This document shows, in pieces, positions 50,662 to 60,144 of a DNA stretch of 64,000 nt. The DNA is from Lewinella sp. 4G2. GTDB taxonomy: Bacteria > Bacteroidota > Bacteroidia > Chitinophagales > Saprospiraceae. The stretch spans positions 124,001 to 188,000 of the forward strand of contig NZ_LVWJ02000019.1 in NCBI RefSeq assembly GCF_001625015.1, read 5' to 3'. The stretch's first letter is position 1, and every line of letters begins with the position of its first letter. Under the pieces are notes generated by a model. The model made no database searches. It saw nothing but the letters and a program-made list of their open reading frames with translations, and was not told the origin of the DNA. A program made the translations under genes and the position numbers.

Positions 50662-51988
50662 TCAGATCCAGTTCCCTAACCATACTGAGGTAGCTACGGC
50701 CAAAATCGACGACGTTATCAAAACTCAGCTGACTGGTGGCTGGGCGCAGGCGGGGGTACTCATCCCGAAACTGATCGGTGATGTCGCTGATGGCGGCCCG
50801 GATAGCTCGGCGCTCTGGCCGTCCATTCTGGTCCAGGAATAATTGCTGGTAGCCCAGCTTGCGGAAGTAATCATCCTCCACCACCCGGTAGTACAATTCG
50901 AGTAGTTGCTTGTCCGGCGGCGGAACGGAATAATTGAATAGGGCGTATCCGGCGATGTAGCCGGGTACGGCGCTGGCAACTTCCGCGTAACCATTGTCCT
51001 GGTACCAATCCATATTCGGTAGTTCGCTATCGATGAGGGAGACCAGACGGTCATGGTTCGCGGGCAGCGTGATCCCGAAGGTGGACTTCCCCGCGTATAG
51101 TTCTTCGTTAAAGGACTCCGGCGCGCGGCGCATGAGGTGTTGCAGTTCCCCCAGCAGTCGGATATTCTTGTAGGTGACGGGCTGATCGGCTTCCCGGCTG
51201 AAGTACATCCGGTGCATTCGCTCCAGGGCTTCCATGGTGTAGCCTTCGGGGATGAGGAGGTAGTCCAGCCGGTATACGAGGTCCAGCAATAGGTAGGCGA
51301 CGGCTCCAGGTTGCTCTTCGGGGTTGAGTAAGTCCTGGCTGAGGTAGTCAATCACGCCCTGGATGTGGCCCGTTAGAAAATCTAGCTTAAGGGCTTTGTC
51401 GGCGGGAGCCACCTGCTGCAGGTGGGTGATCTCCGTTGGGAGGAGGCTTTCACCGAACTCGTCAATCAGGAGGTCATCCTGTTTATCGGCGTTCATCGCC
51501 AGTTCCTTCAGCGCGTGGTACAGCTTATGTGGGCTGGCGTCGTTGACGGGTGTATCGAAGACGATGGCCAGGCAATTGGTGTCGTTGATGGCGAAGCGGC
51601 TGTACTTCATTTCGTAGTTCATCCCCAGTAAGCGCTGGAGGAGGTCCGCCCGCGGCTCCTTCAGCTCGGCGATGCTGGCGGAGGCCCGTAGTTGCTGCTC
51701 ATCCGCGAACCCGGTGATCCGCTTGCTGCCCTGGTAGAATTCGAAATACAACTTCCCTTCCGCTAATTGGAACTGTACGTTGTCCTCCCGCTCGTCGAGC
51801 AGGTAGCGCATGAAGGCTTCGGCGCTTTCCAGGAATTTCCCTTCTTCGAAGTAATGGAGGGACTCATCCCACGCCGCGTAGTTAGCCGGGGTCTTGTAGG
51901 CATCCGTGTAGCGCCCGAACCGGAAGTCAGGGTCGCCCGTCGGGTCGTAGCCCCGGGTGCGGCCAAAGAGGGAATCCCAAATGCTCAC
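50651..51988 (-). CDS. Conserved hypothetical protein, 445 residues
   Basis: I do not recognise this protein. It has no signal peptide and no clear membrane segment, is acidic and rich in Leu, Tyr, Glu and Asp. Residues 1-45 are polar; 60-135 (FAEE..FLESAEAFMRYLLDEREDNVQFQLAEGKLYF) have the look of a small alpha/beta module similar to type-III-secretion-chaperone/YbjN folds, and a second similar stretch seems to occur at about 150-230 (NDTNCLAIVFDTPVNDASPHKLYHALKELA). The C-terminal half is helical. Monocistronic, overlapping the convergent methyltransferase gene by 11 bases; probably a Bacteroidota-restricted cytoplasmic protein. Confidence 0.75.
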   Translation of the reverse strand: MSIWDSLFGRTRGYDPTGDPDFRFGRYTDAYKTPANYAAWDESLHYFEEGKFLESAEAFMRYLLDEREDNVQFQLAEGKLYFEFYQGSKRITGFADEQQLRASASIAELKEPRADLLQRLLGMNYEMKYSRFAINDTNCLAIVFDTPVNDASPHKLYHALKELAMNADKQDDLLIDEFGESLLPTEITHLQQVAPADKALKLDFLTGHIQGVIDYLSQDLLNPEEQPGAVAYLLLDLVYRLDYLLIPEGYTMEALERMHRMYFSREADQPVTYKNIRLLGELQHLMRRAPESFNEELYAGKSTFGITLPANHDRLVSLIDSELPNMDWYQDNGYAEVASAVPGYIAGYALFNYSVPPPDKQLLELYYRVVEDDYFRKLGYQQLFLDQNGRPERRAIRAAISDITDQFRDEYPRLRPATSQLSFDNVVDFGRSYLSMVRELDLTKP

Positions 51989-52209
51989 GTATGGATTGGA
52001 CTTTGAAAGATGAAGTTATCCATGACCAAGGTAGGAACTTGGACCTAGATGGTGGTGGGAAAATCACAAATTCGCCGCCCTGCCCATTGTCTAATCTATC
52101 AAATCAGTTGACAAATGCTTTTGTAGTAGTGGAGCTTTTAACAATAGGACCTCTGTTCTTGGTAAATTTCATTCCCGTAACTTTCGATAGCAAATAAGGT
52201 GGCGCAAGT

Positions 52210-52845
52210 ATGGGAATCGAAAATTTGAAGAACAATACATACGGATTGTTAAGTGTTGTCGGCCCGGTCGAAACGCTACTCCCTATGAGCCTGGAGGAGT
52301 TTACTCAATTCTGCGAAACGTACCCACACATCATTGCGGAACGAGAATCTTCTGGAAAAGTAATCATCGCGACGCCCGTCAAATCTGCCTCTGGAGAAAA
52401 TGAAGGTCACGTCTCCGGCTACCTCTACGCTTGGAACCTTACCAATGGTAAACCAGGGAAAGTGTATAGCCCATCTACCGGATTTTTATTAGCCGGGGAG
52501 CAAATACGTTGCGGCGATGCCGTATGGGTGTCCAACGAACGGCTAAAGGATTTTCTGGGTAAGCCCGATCATCAATCAAAGTGGGTGACGGCAGTACCCA
52601 ACTTTGTTGCCGAAATAAGATCGGGTAGTGATCGCCTGGTCAACCTAAAAGACAAGATGGAAAACGTATGGATGGCAAATGGGGTCTCGCTAGCGTGGCT
52701 GATTGACGTCATCGAAGAAGTAGTCTACATCTATCGCCCAAACCAAGCCGAACCCGAAGTAGTCCGCAATTTCGATGGTTCAATTCTACAAGGGGAAGAT
52801 GTACTTCAAGGCTTCCAGTTTCCCTTAGTAGAATTGAACCTGTAG
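52210..52845 (+). CDS. Uma2 family PD-(D/E)XK nuclease-like protein
   Basis: A 211-residue protein with the Uma2 (DUF820) signature: MSLEEFTQFCETYPHIIAERESSGKVIIATP at the start (the family usually opens a little like MTLEEFL), a middle DAVWVSNERL block, PNFVAEIRSGSDRLVNLKDKMENVW with the E-x-S/K-type nuclease residues, GVSLAWLIDVIEEVVYIYRP and the closing LQGEDVLQGFQFPL. Uma2 proteins are very abundant in cyanobacteria and some Bacteroidota, often in many copies; their target is unknown. The gene and its upstream 200 bases look AT-richer than the flanks, suggesting acquisition. Start codon ATG 52210. Confidence 0.88.
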   Translation: MGIENLKNNTYGLLSVVGPVETLLPMSLEEFTQFCETYPHIIAERESSGKVIIATPVKSASGENEGHVSGYLYAWNLTNGKPGKVYSPSTGFLLAGEQIRCGDAVWVSNERLKDFLGKPDHQSKWVTAVPNFVAEIRSGSDRLVNLKDKMENVWMANGVSLAWLIDVIEEVVYIYRPNQAEPEVVRNFDGSILQGEDVLQGFQFPLVELNL

Positions 52846-52929
52846 CGGATCAACAGCTACGGCAGTCCATTCTACAAAATAGTTTTCCCCAACGTAGTCG
52901 ATACCACCATCTACTCGCTCACTTCCTTT

Positions 52930-52946
52930 GCACCTGCGGCAGCGCC
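52930..52946 (+). repeat. 17-base dispersed motif, exact G variant (intergenic)
   Basis: GCACCTGCGGCAGCGCC between the Uma2 gene and the end of rlmD, in the 128-base convergent gap. Confidence 0.92.
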
Positions 52947-52973
52947 CACCGATACGTGCGATGGTAACGTGAA

Positions 52974-54431
52974 CTATTCCTCAACGAGTTCGGGAGCAGC
53001 AGGTACAGTTTTACGTAATTCCAACCGCACCACACTTTCGCAGTGGCTAGTCTGGGGGAACATATCCACCGCGCGGGCTTTGACGACGTCGTACTTTTCG
53101 GCGAGGAGGGCCAGATCGCGCGCCTGGGTTGCCGGGTTACAGCTAACGTAGACGATGACGGGTGCCTCCAGCTGGAGCAGCATGGGGATCACCTTCGGGT
53201 GCATGCCGGCGCGGGGCGGATCAGTAATGAGTACGTCCGGCCGGCCGTGCTTGGCGGCGAACTCGGGGGTGAGGATGTTCTCCGTCCGGCCCGCGTACCA
53301 ACTACAGTTACGGATGCCATTGAGCTCAGCGTTGATCTTGGCATCTTCGATGGCGGCAGCAATTTCCTCAATTCCGACGATGCTCCCCGCATCCTTCGCA
53401 ACGTACTGCGCAATGGAACCGATACCGGTGTACAGATCGTAAACGTTTTCATTGCCCGTTAGGCCGGCGTACTCCGCCGTGATGTCGTAGAGCTCTTTTC
53501 CCTGCCGCGTGTTGGTCTGAAAGAAGGACTTCGGTCCGATGTGAAACTTGACGTGCCCGAGGGTTTCGCGAATGGTGGAGGTGCCCGCAAAGAGGTGCAT
53601 CTCCAGGTCCATCATGTACTCGTTCACCTTACCGTTGATGCAGTAGTACAGGCTAGTAATGTGTTCCCCGAACTCCGCCATTACGGCCTCGAGGAAGGGC
53701 TTGATGGTATCCTGATCATTTTCGAAAAAGGCCAGCACGAGCATACACTCACCGGTAGTCGTCGTCCGGATCATGAACTGGCGAAAGAGCCCGGTGCGAT
53801 CCCGCATATCAAAGAAGGGAACTTCCATCCGTACCGCGAGGTCACGAATACCGTTGCGCAATTCGTTGCTCGGCCCGTGCTGGAGGTGGCACTTCTCGAT
53901 GTCGATGAGCTTGTCGTAGGCGCCGGCCTTGTGAAAGCCGATCACGTTGGCTTCGTTGGTGACGGCCTCGTCGGTGACCTCGTCGGCCGTAAGCCAGCGG
54001 CGGTTAGCGACGCCAAACTCCAGTTTGTTTCGGTAAAAACTTTGGCGTTCACTTCCGAGGATGGGTTCCCATTCGCCTACTTCCACCTTACCGATGCGGG
54101 CGAGGGCATCGCGGACAATCCGGTCCTTTTCCCGTAGTTGACCCGCGTAGCTGAAGTTCTGCCATTTGCAGCCACCGCAAACACCGAAGTGTTGGCAGAA
54201 GGGTTCCACCCGGTCTTCACTCATCGAATGAAAATGGAGGGGAGCTGCGTAGAGTAACTTCTTTTTCTTGCGGAAAGGCCGCACGTCAACAACGTCGCCG
54301 GGGACGACCTTTTCTACGAATACGACCTGCCCTTCCGGGGTGCGGCCTACGCAAAAGCCCTTGTCGGCCAGGCCGGTAATGCTTACGTTCTCAATGCGTT
54401 CGGGGAATCTGTTCCTGCGGTTTCTTGCCAT
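52974..54431 (-). CDS. rlmD: 23S rRNA (uracil-5-)-methyltransferase RlmD
   Basis: A 485-residue SAM-dependent methyltransferase of the RumA/TrmA family. TRAM domain at about 1-65 (NVSITGLADKGFCVGRTPEGQVVFVEKVVPGDVV); iron-sulfur cysteines in CQHFGVCGGCKWQNF near 95-110; SAM site NVYDLYTGIGSIAQYVAK; DPPRAGMHPKVI; catalytic Cys in YVSCNPATQARDLALL. It methylates a uridine of 23S rRNA to m5U. ATG at 54431 (MARNRRNRF) is chosen; a -7 promoter element lies five bases upstream, so the longer frame is not used and the messenger is close to leaderless. Stand-alone gene. Confidence 0.92.
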   Translation of the reverse strand: MARNRRNRFPERIENVSITGLADKGFCVGRTPEGQVVFVEKVVPGDVVDVRPFRKKKKLLYAAPLHFHSMSEDRVEPFCQHFGVCGGCKWQNFSYAGQLREKDRIVRDALARIGKVEVGEWEPILGSERQSFYRNKLEFGVANRRWLTADEVTDEAVTNEANVIGFHKAGAYDKLIDIEKCHLQHGPSNELRNGIRDLAVRMEVPFFDMRDRTGLFRQFMIRTTTTGECMLVLAFFENDQDTIKPFLEAVMAEFGEHITSLYYCINGKVNEYMMDLEMHLFAGTSTIRETLGHVKFHIGPKSFFQTNTRQGKELYDITAEYAGLTGNENVYDLYTGIGSIAQYVAKDAGSIVGIEEIAAAIEDAKINAELNGIRNCSWYAGRTENILTPEFAAKHGRPDVLITDPPRAGMHPKVIPMLLQLEAPVIVYVSCNPATQARDLALLAEKYDVVKARAVDMFPQTSHCESVVRLELRKTVPAAPELVEE

Positions 54432-54435
54432 GGGC

Positions 54436-54444
54436 GCAAAGGTA
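54436..54444 (-). promoter_or_regulatory. Bacteroidota-type -7 promoter element of rlmD
   Basis: TACCTTTGC on the minus strand, four bases before the ATG. Confidence 0.6.
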
Positions 54445-54631
54445 GCTTTTCGCGGCGGAGGGAAACCCTTTGGCCTTTGAGTAATTGGCTTCACGGTATC
54501 ACCGCTACACTCGCGTTCGTCGGGTTTCCTTCTTCGTTGGTCGGGTTACGTTGCGGCTTGTTACTATGCCGCGTAACGTTGCTGCGAGTCCAGTCATAAA
54601 CACCCACACACCACATTAAACAACACTAGTA

Positions 54632-55117
54632 ATGAAGAATTTAATCACGCTCCTCTTCCTGGCCATCCTCGCCGCCGCCCTCAGTTCCTGTACGCAGGAC
54701 GGCGCAGTGGACACGGACGCGCTACGCGAGTACGCCGACAAGATGGAAGCCAAAATCCCCACCAAGGCCGAATTCAAAGAATTGGCCGAGAAACGCATTG
54801 CCCAACTACCCGCAGAGGACCAGAAGGAGGCCCGCCGCGAACTGCAGAAATTCCTGGACGACTACCCCAGCGAGCAAGAAATAAGCAACTCATTGGATGA
54901 AGCCATCGACGAGATCGCCCGCGAGATGCCCAACCGTGCAGAAGTAGAGGAGATCCTAAATGAAGTAACCGCAGAGCTGCCCACCAAGGAAGAGCTGCAC
55001 GAACTCATCGAAGAGCTACCCGAAGGCGAAGAACTCGAACAAGCCATCAACAAAGGCCTGAATGGTTTCTTTGAAGCGATGGATTCCCTGGCTACGGAGA
55101 TTAAAAAAGAGCAGTAA
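54632..55117 (+). CDS. Acidic helical lipoprotein of unknown function
   Basis: A 161-residue lipoprotein: MKNLITLLFLAILAAALSSC with anchor Cys20. The mature part is almost all amphipathic helix, strongly acidic, and built from repeating segments that begin with a proline and are followed by TK/NR-x-E and Glu-Leu pairs: IPTKAEFKELAEKRI, YPSEQEISNSLDEAI, MPNRAEVEEILNEV, LPTKEELHELIEEL. Proline marks a regular helix break, about every 18-30 residues, as in apolipoprotein-like or spectrin-like surface helices. No family recognised. A strong bidirectional terminator follows. Confidence 0.75.
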   Translation: MKNLITLLFLAILAAALSSCTQDGAVDTDALREYADKMEAKIPTKAEFKELAEKRIAQLPAEDQKEARRELQKFLDDYPSEQEISNSLDEAIDEIAREMPNRAEVEEILNEVTAELPTKEELHELIEELPEGEELEQAINKGLNGFFEAMDSLATEIKKEQ

Positions 55118-55149
55118 CGGCGAAAGTCTTTCTTCGTTACCACCAATGC

Positions 55150-55188
55150 AAAAGCCCCCGCCCATCAGTTGATGAGCGGGGGCTTTTT
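55150..55188. terminator. Bidirectional terminator between lipoprotein and SusD genes
   Basis: AAAAGCCCCCGC-CCATCA and its inverted partner GATGAGCGGGGGCTTTTT around a three-base loop, between two convergent genes. Confidence 0.93.
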
Positions 55189-55219
55189 GGCATTTAAAAC
55201 AAGCGATGTAGTAATCAGC

Positions 55220-56569
55220 TTAATTGAATACGGCGGTCGGAGTATCAAGATCCTTCGTACCTGGGAAGTTGCTGTTGGAAGACTCCTCGGTAGAAGGGTA
55301 AAGAAAGCGCTGGGCCGGCGTGTTACGTGTATCCATATCAGCACCGATCAGGTTGTCCGTGCGAATAATATCGTAAAACGTTGGCAGGCCGAATACAGAG
55401 ACGAATTTTTCCACGAGGATGGCTTCAAGGAGGTCATCATCATTGTCGAAATCATCGTCGTCCAAATCGCTGTAGGAATCCGTACCCGTTAAGGTATCCC
55501 AGTAGTTACGTGCCTTGTTGAGTGCAGCAATGGCTGCATCGTCATCACCCGTACGAGCCGCGGCTTCAGCAATAATGAGTTGTACTTCGGGGTAACCGAT
55601 TACCGGAAAGCTAGCGTCAGCGGCGAAGAAACCACCGGGCAATACATTAAGGCGGTAGAAACCACCCGCGGGACCGGAAGATAGCAGAGCCAGGCGTGCG
55701 GCATCATCCGTATCATCATCACCACGGCTCATCGCCGTCGTATCCGAAAGGATATTGAAAAGAGTACTCTGTACCGTACCTACGTTACCGAAGGTGAGGT
55801 AATCCGTCCGCTGCTCGGCCTCGAACTGGAAAAAGAGATTTTCCTGGAAGTTAGTCGTCGTATGAATGATTGAAACGTCGTCAGAAGTATCCTCAAAGTC
55901 AGCGGCGCGCGCGGCAGTGAGGGCGCTGGGATAATCACCCTGAGCGAGGTAATAACGTGCAAGCAGTGCATTACCGAATTCACCCCAGGTAGCGGTGCCC
56001 GTATACACTTCATTAGCAGTGGAAACAGAATTACCTGCACCCGTACCACCGGTAGCCGTCTGGATCAGGTTAATCGCAGCGCTCAACACGGATTCCTGAT
56101 CATCATAAGCAGGGTCAGCAATTTCAAGGTCGTTCACTTCATTGAAAGGAACATCACCAAACATTAGTGCGGCTTCAGCGGCATAGTAGCCCTCGAGCAA
56201 AGAGGCATAGTTCGCGATGGCGTTCTGCCCGGATGCCGTAGCACTTTCCTGAGCCAGCTGAGCCTGAGAAATACCCTGCTGATAAAGATCGCCCCAGATC
56301 TCGTCAAAGATGGCGGGGTTCACTTCGAAGCGGTCCTGTACGATGTACTGGCGGTCAGTACCAGCGAACTGATCGGACCACATACCCGCAATTCGTGCCG
56401 GCTCGGCTTCAGCGATGGCAGCGGTGTTAAGTACAGTTTGATTGAAGAGTAGTTGAGCGGGGACCTCGGTAAACTCATTGGGGTTCACGTTGAGATCGTC
56501 AACGACGCTCTCACACCCTGTAAATAGAGCGGCGGAAGAAAGCAGCGCCGCGTATAGAATCTTTTTCAT
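55220..56569 (-). CDS. SusD/RagB-like nutrient-binding lipoprotein (second pair)
   Basis: A 449-residue lipoprotein with signal MKKILYAALLSSAALFTGC (Cys19) and the SusD-like_2 layout: VVDDLNVNPNEFTEVPAQLLFNQTVLN at the start, DQFAGTDRQYI, a helical GYYAAEAALMFGDVPF and AALNKARNYW. This subgroup is more often associated with peptide or amino-acid import than with glycans. It is the second gene of a two-gene unit behind the SusC gene at 56698; no enzyme or regulator gene accompanies the pair. A terminator shared with the convergent lipoprotein gene follows. Confidence 0.93.
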   Translation of the reverse strand: MKKILYAALLSSAALFTGCESVVDDLNVNPNEFTEVPAQLLFNQTVLNTAAIAEAEPARIAGMWSDQFAGTDRQYIVQDRFEVNPAIFDEIWGDLYQQGISQAQLAQESATASGQNAIANYASLLEGYYAAEAALMFGDVPFNEVNDLEIADPAYDDQESVLSAAINLIQTATGGTGAGNSVSTANEVYTGTATWGEFGNALLARYYLAQGDYPSALTAARAADFEDTSDDVSIIHTTTNFQENLFFQFEAEQRTDYLTFGNVGTVQSTLFNILSDTTAMSRGDDDTDDAARLALLSSGPAGGFYRLNVLPGGFFAADASFPVIGYPEVQLIIAEAAARTGDDDAAIAALNKARNYWDTLTGTDSYSDLDDDDFDNDDDLLEAILVEKFVSVFGLPTFYDIIRTDNLIGADMDTRNTPAQRFLYPSTEESSNSNFPGTKDLDTPTAVFN

Positions 56570-56697
56570 TATTTGATTTTAGAAAAGTAAAGTAGACTAG
56601 CCTGGCATGAAATTGGCGCCTAGGGTGATGCTATAGTGACCACCCTTAGGCGCGATAATTTTCAGCAAGAAGATTTCATCTTGGAAATCCGTTTTGG

Positions 56698-59600
56698 CTA
56701 GAAACCAAACTTAAGGTTGAACAATACGGAGCGGCTACCGGGGTTGTTGAAGTAGTTCAAACCACGGCCACGGGAAGCACCAGTGAGGTTCGTATCGGGG
56801 TCAGCACCAATGAAGGGGCTCCACAAGATCAGGTTACGACCGGTCACACCAACGCTTACGTTGCTAAGGCCAACTCCATCCAACAGCGTGGAAGGCAGGG
56901 CGTAGCTCAGGGTAACTTCACGGAGGCGCGTCCAGGATGCGTCCTGAACGAACTGCTCGTCGATCTCACCGAAACCACCACCGTTACCGAGGTACCACTC
57001 AGCGTCAGCCGCTACGGGGCCACCACCGAAATCGATGACGTTTCCACGGAACTGCGTACCAGCGGGTACAGTCTCACCGAGGGCGTTAACGATATCCTCC
57101 GGAGCAGTTGAAATGTTAGCTGTTTCCGGGGCAATACCGAAAAAGTGAAGAACACCGTAGGTTCCGTTCCACATGTCCTGACCCTGAGCCGTTTCGAAAA
57201 GAACGCTCAACGAGAGGCCTTTGAACGTAAATTCAGAACCGAGGCCACCACGCCAATCGGGGTTTGGATCACCGATTACTCCCTGAGGGGCATTGAAAGG
57301 GAAACCGTTCTCATTCAAGGCAAGGGTGCCGTCGTCATTCCGGGCGTAAGTACCACCGTAGATGGCTCCGAAAGTTTCGCCTTCCACAAGGGCGGAAGAA
57401 GTAGAGGTAAATCCATTAAGGATTTTACGGCTAACGTCCGGAAGCTTGGTCACGATATTCTCGTTGTGGCTTACGTTACCGAAGATGCGAAGGCTCTTGT
57501 CAGCATCAGCAAACAGACGGTAGCCAAAATCGATCTCGATGCCTTCGTTCGTGATCTCGGCAGCGTTCCGGTAGATTGTAGCGAAACCGGTGCTCGGTGG
57601 GGCTTCAATATCAAGGAGAGCATCCTCCGTCACGCGATTGTAGTAGGTTGCACCCAAGCTCAAACGGTCCTGGAAGAAGCGGAAGTCACCACCAATTTCG
57701 AATTCCTTTACGCGCTCAACCGTGAGGTTAGGGTTACCCTGAATGGAGCTACGGGCGTAGGAACCACCGTAGTTGAGGCCATCAAGCACGTCACCCCAAC
57801 CACCGGAACCGGGAGTCGTGGAAACGAAGGTAGAACGGTTTACGTATAGTGGCGGCTCGATACCTACTTGGCCGTAGCTGGCGCGCAGCTTAGCAAAGCT
57901 GAGACCTTTTGTATCGTCGTCCACGAGTTTGTAACCGAGGCTGGCACTGGGGTAGAAGAACAACTCGTCGGGCAGGGAAGCGGTACGCTCCAAACGGCCA
58001 CTCAACTCAATCAGCAGGCGATCGCCGATGGTACTGTTCAGGACACCGAAGACACCGTTCTTACGGTTGCGGCTCAGGAACTGTGAAGAACCGTTGTTTG
58101 CCGCGATGGCGTTGCCCAGGTTAAACTCATCGGAAGGGACCAGGAGGTTGGTCGCAGAACCGGAGAGGCGCTGGTAATCATTGTCGAAGTAGTTGTAACC
58201 AAAGGTGTAGTCCAGGTTAAAACCGTCAGTAATATCGCTGTTACCGTTCAGGATCAGGAAGAGGTTCTGAGTCTTCTCGGTGATCTCATCACGGAAAAGG
58301 CCACCCTGGCTGAAGTCACCAGCGGAGTTGACGGGAAATACCGTCCGGCGCTCGTCCGTGTAGTAATCCAAACCGTAGCGAGCGGTAAACTTGAGGTTAG
58401 GGAGGATCTGGTAGTTGACCTCAGGAGCGACCAGGAAACGATCTACTTCGGAGGGGTTTACCTGGCGGTTGATCGTCCAACCCGGGTTGTTGTAAACGGG
58501 GGCGCTCTCACCGAGGTAACGGCGGTAACCACGGTGGCCAGGGCGCGTCAGACCATCCGTACCGGTGTAGGTTCCGGAGTAATCCGTGTTATCAAAATCA
58601 GGAGAAGTACGGAGGTAACCCAGGTAAAGGCCAGCGAGGTTGGAACCGGTCTGTACGCGATTGGATTCTACGCCAGAGTAGCTACTGTTCACACGGATGT
58701 TGACCTTGTTCGTCAGGTCAAAGTCCTGGTTGATTCGGATGGTGCTCCGGTTGTAGTCGGAGTTACCGCGAAGGAGACCTTCCTGTGCCAGGTTGGAAAA
58801 GCTGACGTAGGTGCGGCTATTGTCACCACGGAAGTTTACGCTCACGTTCATATCCACGGTGTTACCCGTCTGGAATACCTGGTCGCGGTTGGTTTCATTG
58901 TAAATGGTTTGGTCACCCTTGTCCGTGATGGTACCGTAGACGGTACCGGTCTGGTCACCCGTGAAGGTGGCGCCGGCGTCGTCGATGACGTCCGTACCAC
59001 TACGGTCGGCAATGCGGTCACCCCAGCTGAGAGAGGTATTAGGAACCCAGTAACCGTAGGTGTCAAAGTCGGAACCGTTAAAGGTATTCGGGAAGCCCTG
59101 GCCAAATTGGTCCTGCTTCTCGTACTCGCGGTTAACGTTGTCAAGACCGTAAGAAACACCGGCGTTAACGCTGAATTTCTTACCACCCGTACGGCCACGC
59201 TTGGTGTTGATGACGAGTACCCCGTTAGCGGCGCCCGTACCGTATACAGCGGCGGCGGAAGCACCTTTGAGTACGGTGATGCTCTCGATATCCTGTGGGT
59301 TGATGTCGTTGAGGCGGCTCTGCTGTACAACGCCGGCGGTACCACCACCGATGTTAGAGTTAGAGATCGGCACCCCGTCCAGAATGATCAGCGGCGAAGC
59401 GTCACCAAGGATGGTGTTCTGGCCACGGATCTGGATGTAGGCACCCGCACCTGGGTCACCAGAGTTACGGGTAATGTTAATGCCGGAAGTCTTACCGGCC
59501 AGGCCCTGTACAACACCCGTTTCACCGGAGCGTTGGAGCACGTCGGATTTGATCAGGGTGGCGGAGGAAAGATCCTCATCACGGCGGCGCTCAATACCGA

Positions 59601-59922
59601 GCGCGGTAACGACGACCTCACCCAACTGAGCGGCATTTTCTGCCAGGGTGATGACGTAATCCGTCTTGCCCGCTACAATGGGCACGGTTTGCGTGGAGAA
59701 GCCGGTGTAGGAAACCACGAGGGTCTCGGCGTTGGCGGGGACGGCCAGGGAGAACTTGCCGTCAATGTCGCTGACGGTACCCGAGGTGGTACCGCGGACC
59801 AGGACCGAAGCCCCGATCAGGCTTTCACCGGACTCATCGTAGATGGTGCCAGTGATTGTTTGCGCGAAGGCCGCCGAGAAACTCAGGCAGACAGCGGCAA
59901 TCAAGAGTGAAAATCTCTTCAT
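56698..59922 (-). CDS. SusC/RagA family TonB-linked outer-membrane transporter (second pair)
   Basis: A 1074-residue transporter. Signal MKRFSLLIAAVCLSFSAAFAQ; CarboxypepD_reg_2 domain at 22-100 (ITGTIYDESGESLIGASVL); TonB-box region LGEVVVTALGIERRR near 105; plug with GIERR and the SusC motif VLKGASAAAVYGTGAANGVLVINTKRG near 215; then the barrel, ending in RSVLFNLKFGF. The SusD lipoprotein gene is 128 bases downstream. A complete -33/-7 promoter lies at 60145-60175, about 213 bases before the ATG, so the leader is long. Substrate cannot be told; the SusD subtype and absence of hydrolases argue against a glycan locus. Confidence 0.95.
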   Translation of the reverse strand: MKRFSLLIAAVCLSFSAAFAQTITGTIYDESGESLIGASVLVRGTTSGTVSDIDGKFSLAVPANAETLVVSYTGFSTQTVPIVAGKTDYVITLAENAAQLGEVVVTALGIERRRDEDLSSATLIKSDVLQRSGETGVVQGLAGKTSGINITRNSGDPGAGAYIQIRGQNTILGDASPLIILDGVPISNSNIGGGTAGVVQQSRLNDINPQDIESITVLKGASAAAVYGTGAANGVLVINTKRGRTGGKKFSVNAGVSYGLDNVNREYEKQDQFGQGFPNTFNGSDFDTYGYWVPNTSLSWGDRIADRSGTDVIDDAGATFTGDQTGTVYGTITDKGDQTIYNETNRDQVFQTGNTVDMNVSVNFRGDNSRTYVSFSNLAQEGLLRGNSDYNRSTIRINQDFDLTNKVNIRVNSSYSGVESNRVQTGSNLAGLYLGYLRTSPDFDNTDYSGTYTGTDGLTRPGHRGYRRYLGESAPVYNNPGWTINRQVNPSEVDRFLVAPEVNYQILPNLKFTARYGLDYYTDERRTVFPVNSAGDFSQGGLFRDEITEKTQNLFLILNGNSDITDGFNLDYTFGYNYFDNDYQRLSGSATNLLVPSDEFNLGNAIAANNGSSQFLSRNRKNGVFGVLNSTIGDRLLIELSGRLERTASLPDELFFYPSASLGYKLVDDDTKGLSFAKLRASYGQVGIEPPLYVNRSTFVSTTPGSGGWGDVLDGLNYGGSYARSSIQGNPNLTVERVKEFEIGGDFRFFQDRLSLGATYYNRVTEDALLDIEAPPSTGFATIYRNAAEITNEGIEIDFGYRLFADADKSLRIFGNVSHNENIVTKLPDVSRKILNGFTSTSSALVEGETFGAIYGGTYARNDDGTLALNENGFPFNAPQGVIGDPNPDWRGGLGSEFTFKGLSLSVLFETAQGQDMWNGTYGVLHFFGIAPETANISTAPEDIVNALGETVPAGTQFRGNVIDFGGGPVAADAEWYLGNGGGFGEIDEQFVQDASWTRLREVTLSYALPSTLLDGVGLSNVSVGVTGRNLILWSPFIGADPDTNLTGASRGRGLNYFNNPGSRSVLFNLKFGF

Positions 59923-60144
59923 GCTGATATAAATTAGTTGATTACTAGTTTCAAAAAAGTGTTTAGAGTATAGTTAGCGTGTCGCACGGGGTAGCCCCAG
60001 CGCGATGGCTTTGAATTCTTGCGGTGCCACGCAAATGTGACGCCGAAACCGGGCTTGCTTAATTGGTTAATGTTCTACCGCGTGTGAAAGTAAAGTACCG
60101 TAAACTGAGTGTGAGGACACTTAAGGTTTGTTAACGTGTACCGG

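Noticed and set aside
58534-59910. 458-residue plus-strand open frame opposite the second SusC gene
   Set aside because: Antisense shadow of a clearly conserved gene; its Val/Thr/Gly-rich composition is what reversed SusC codons give.
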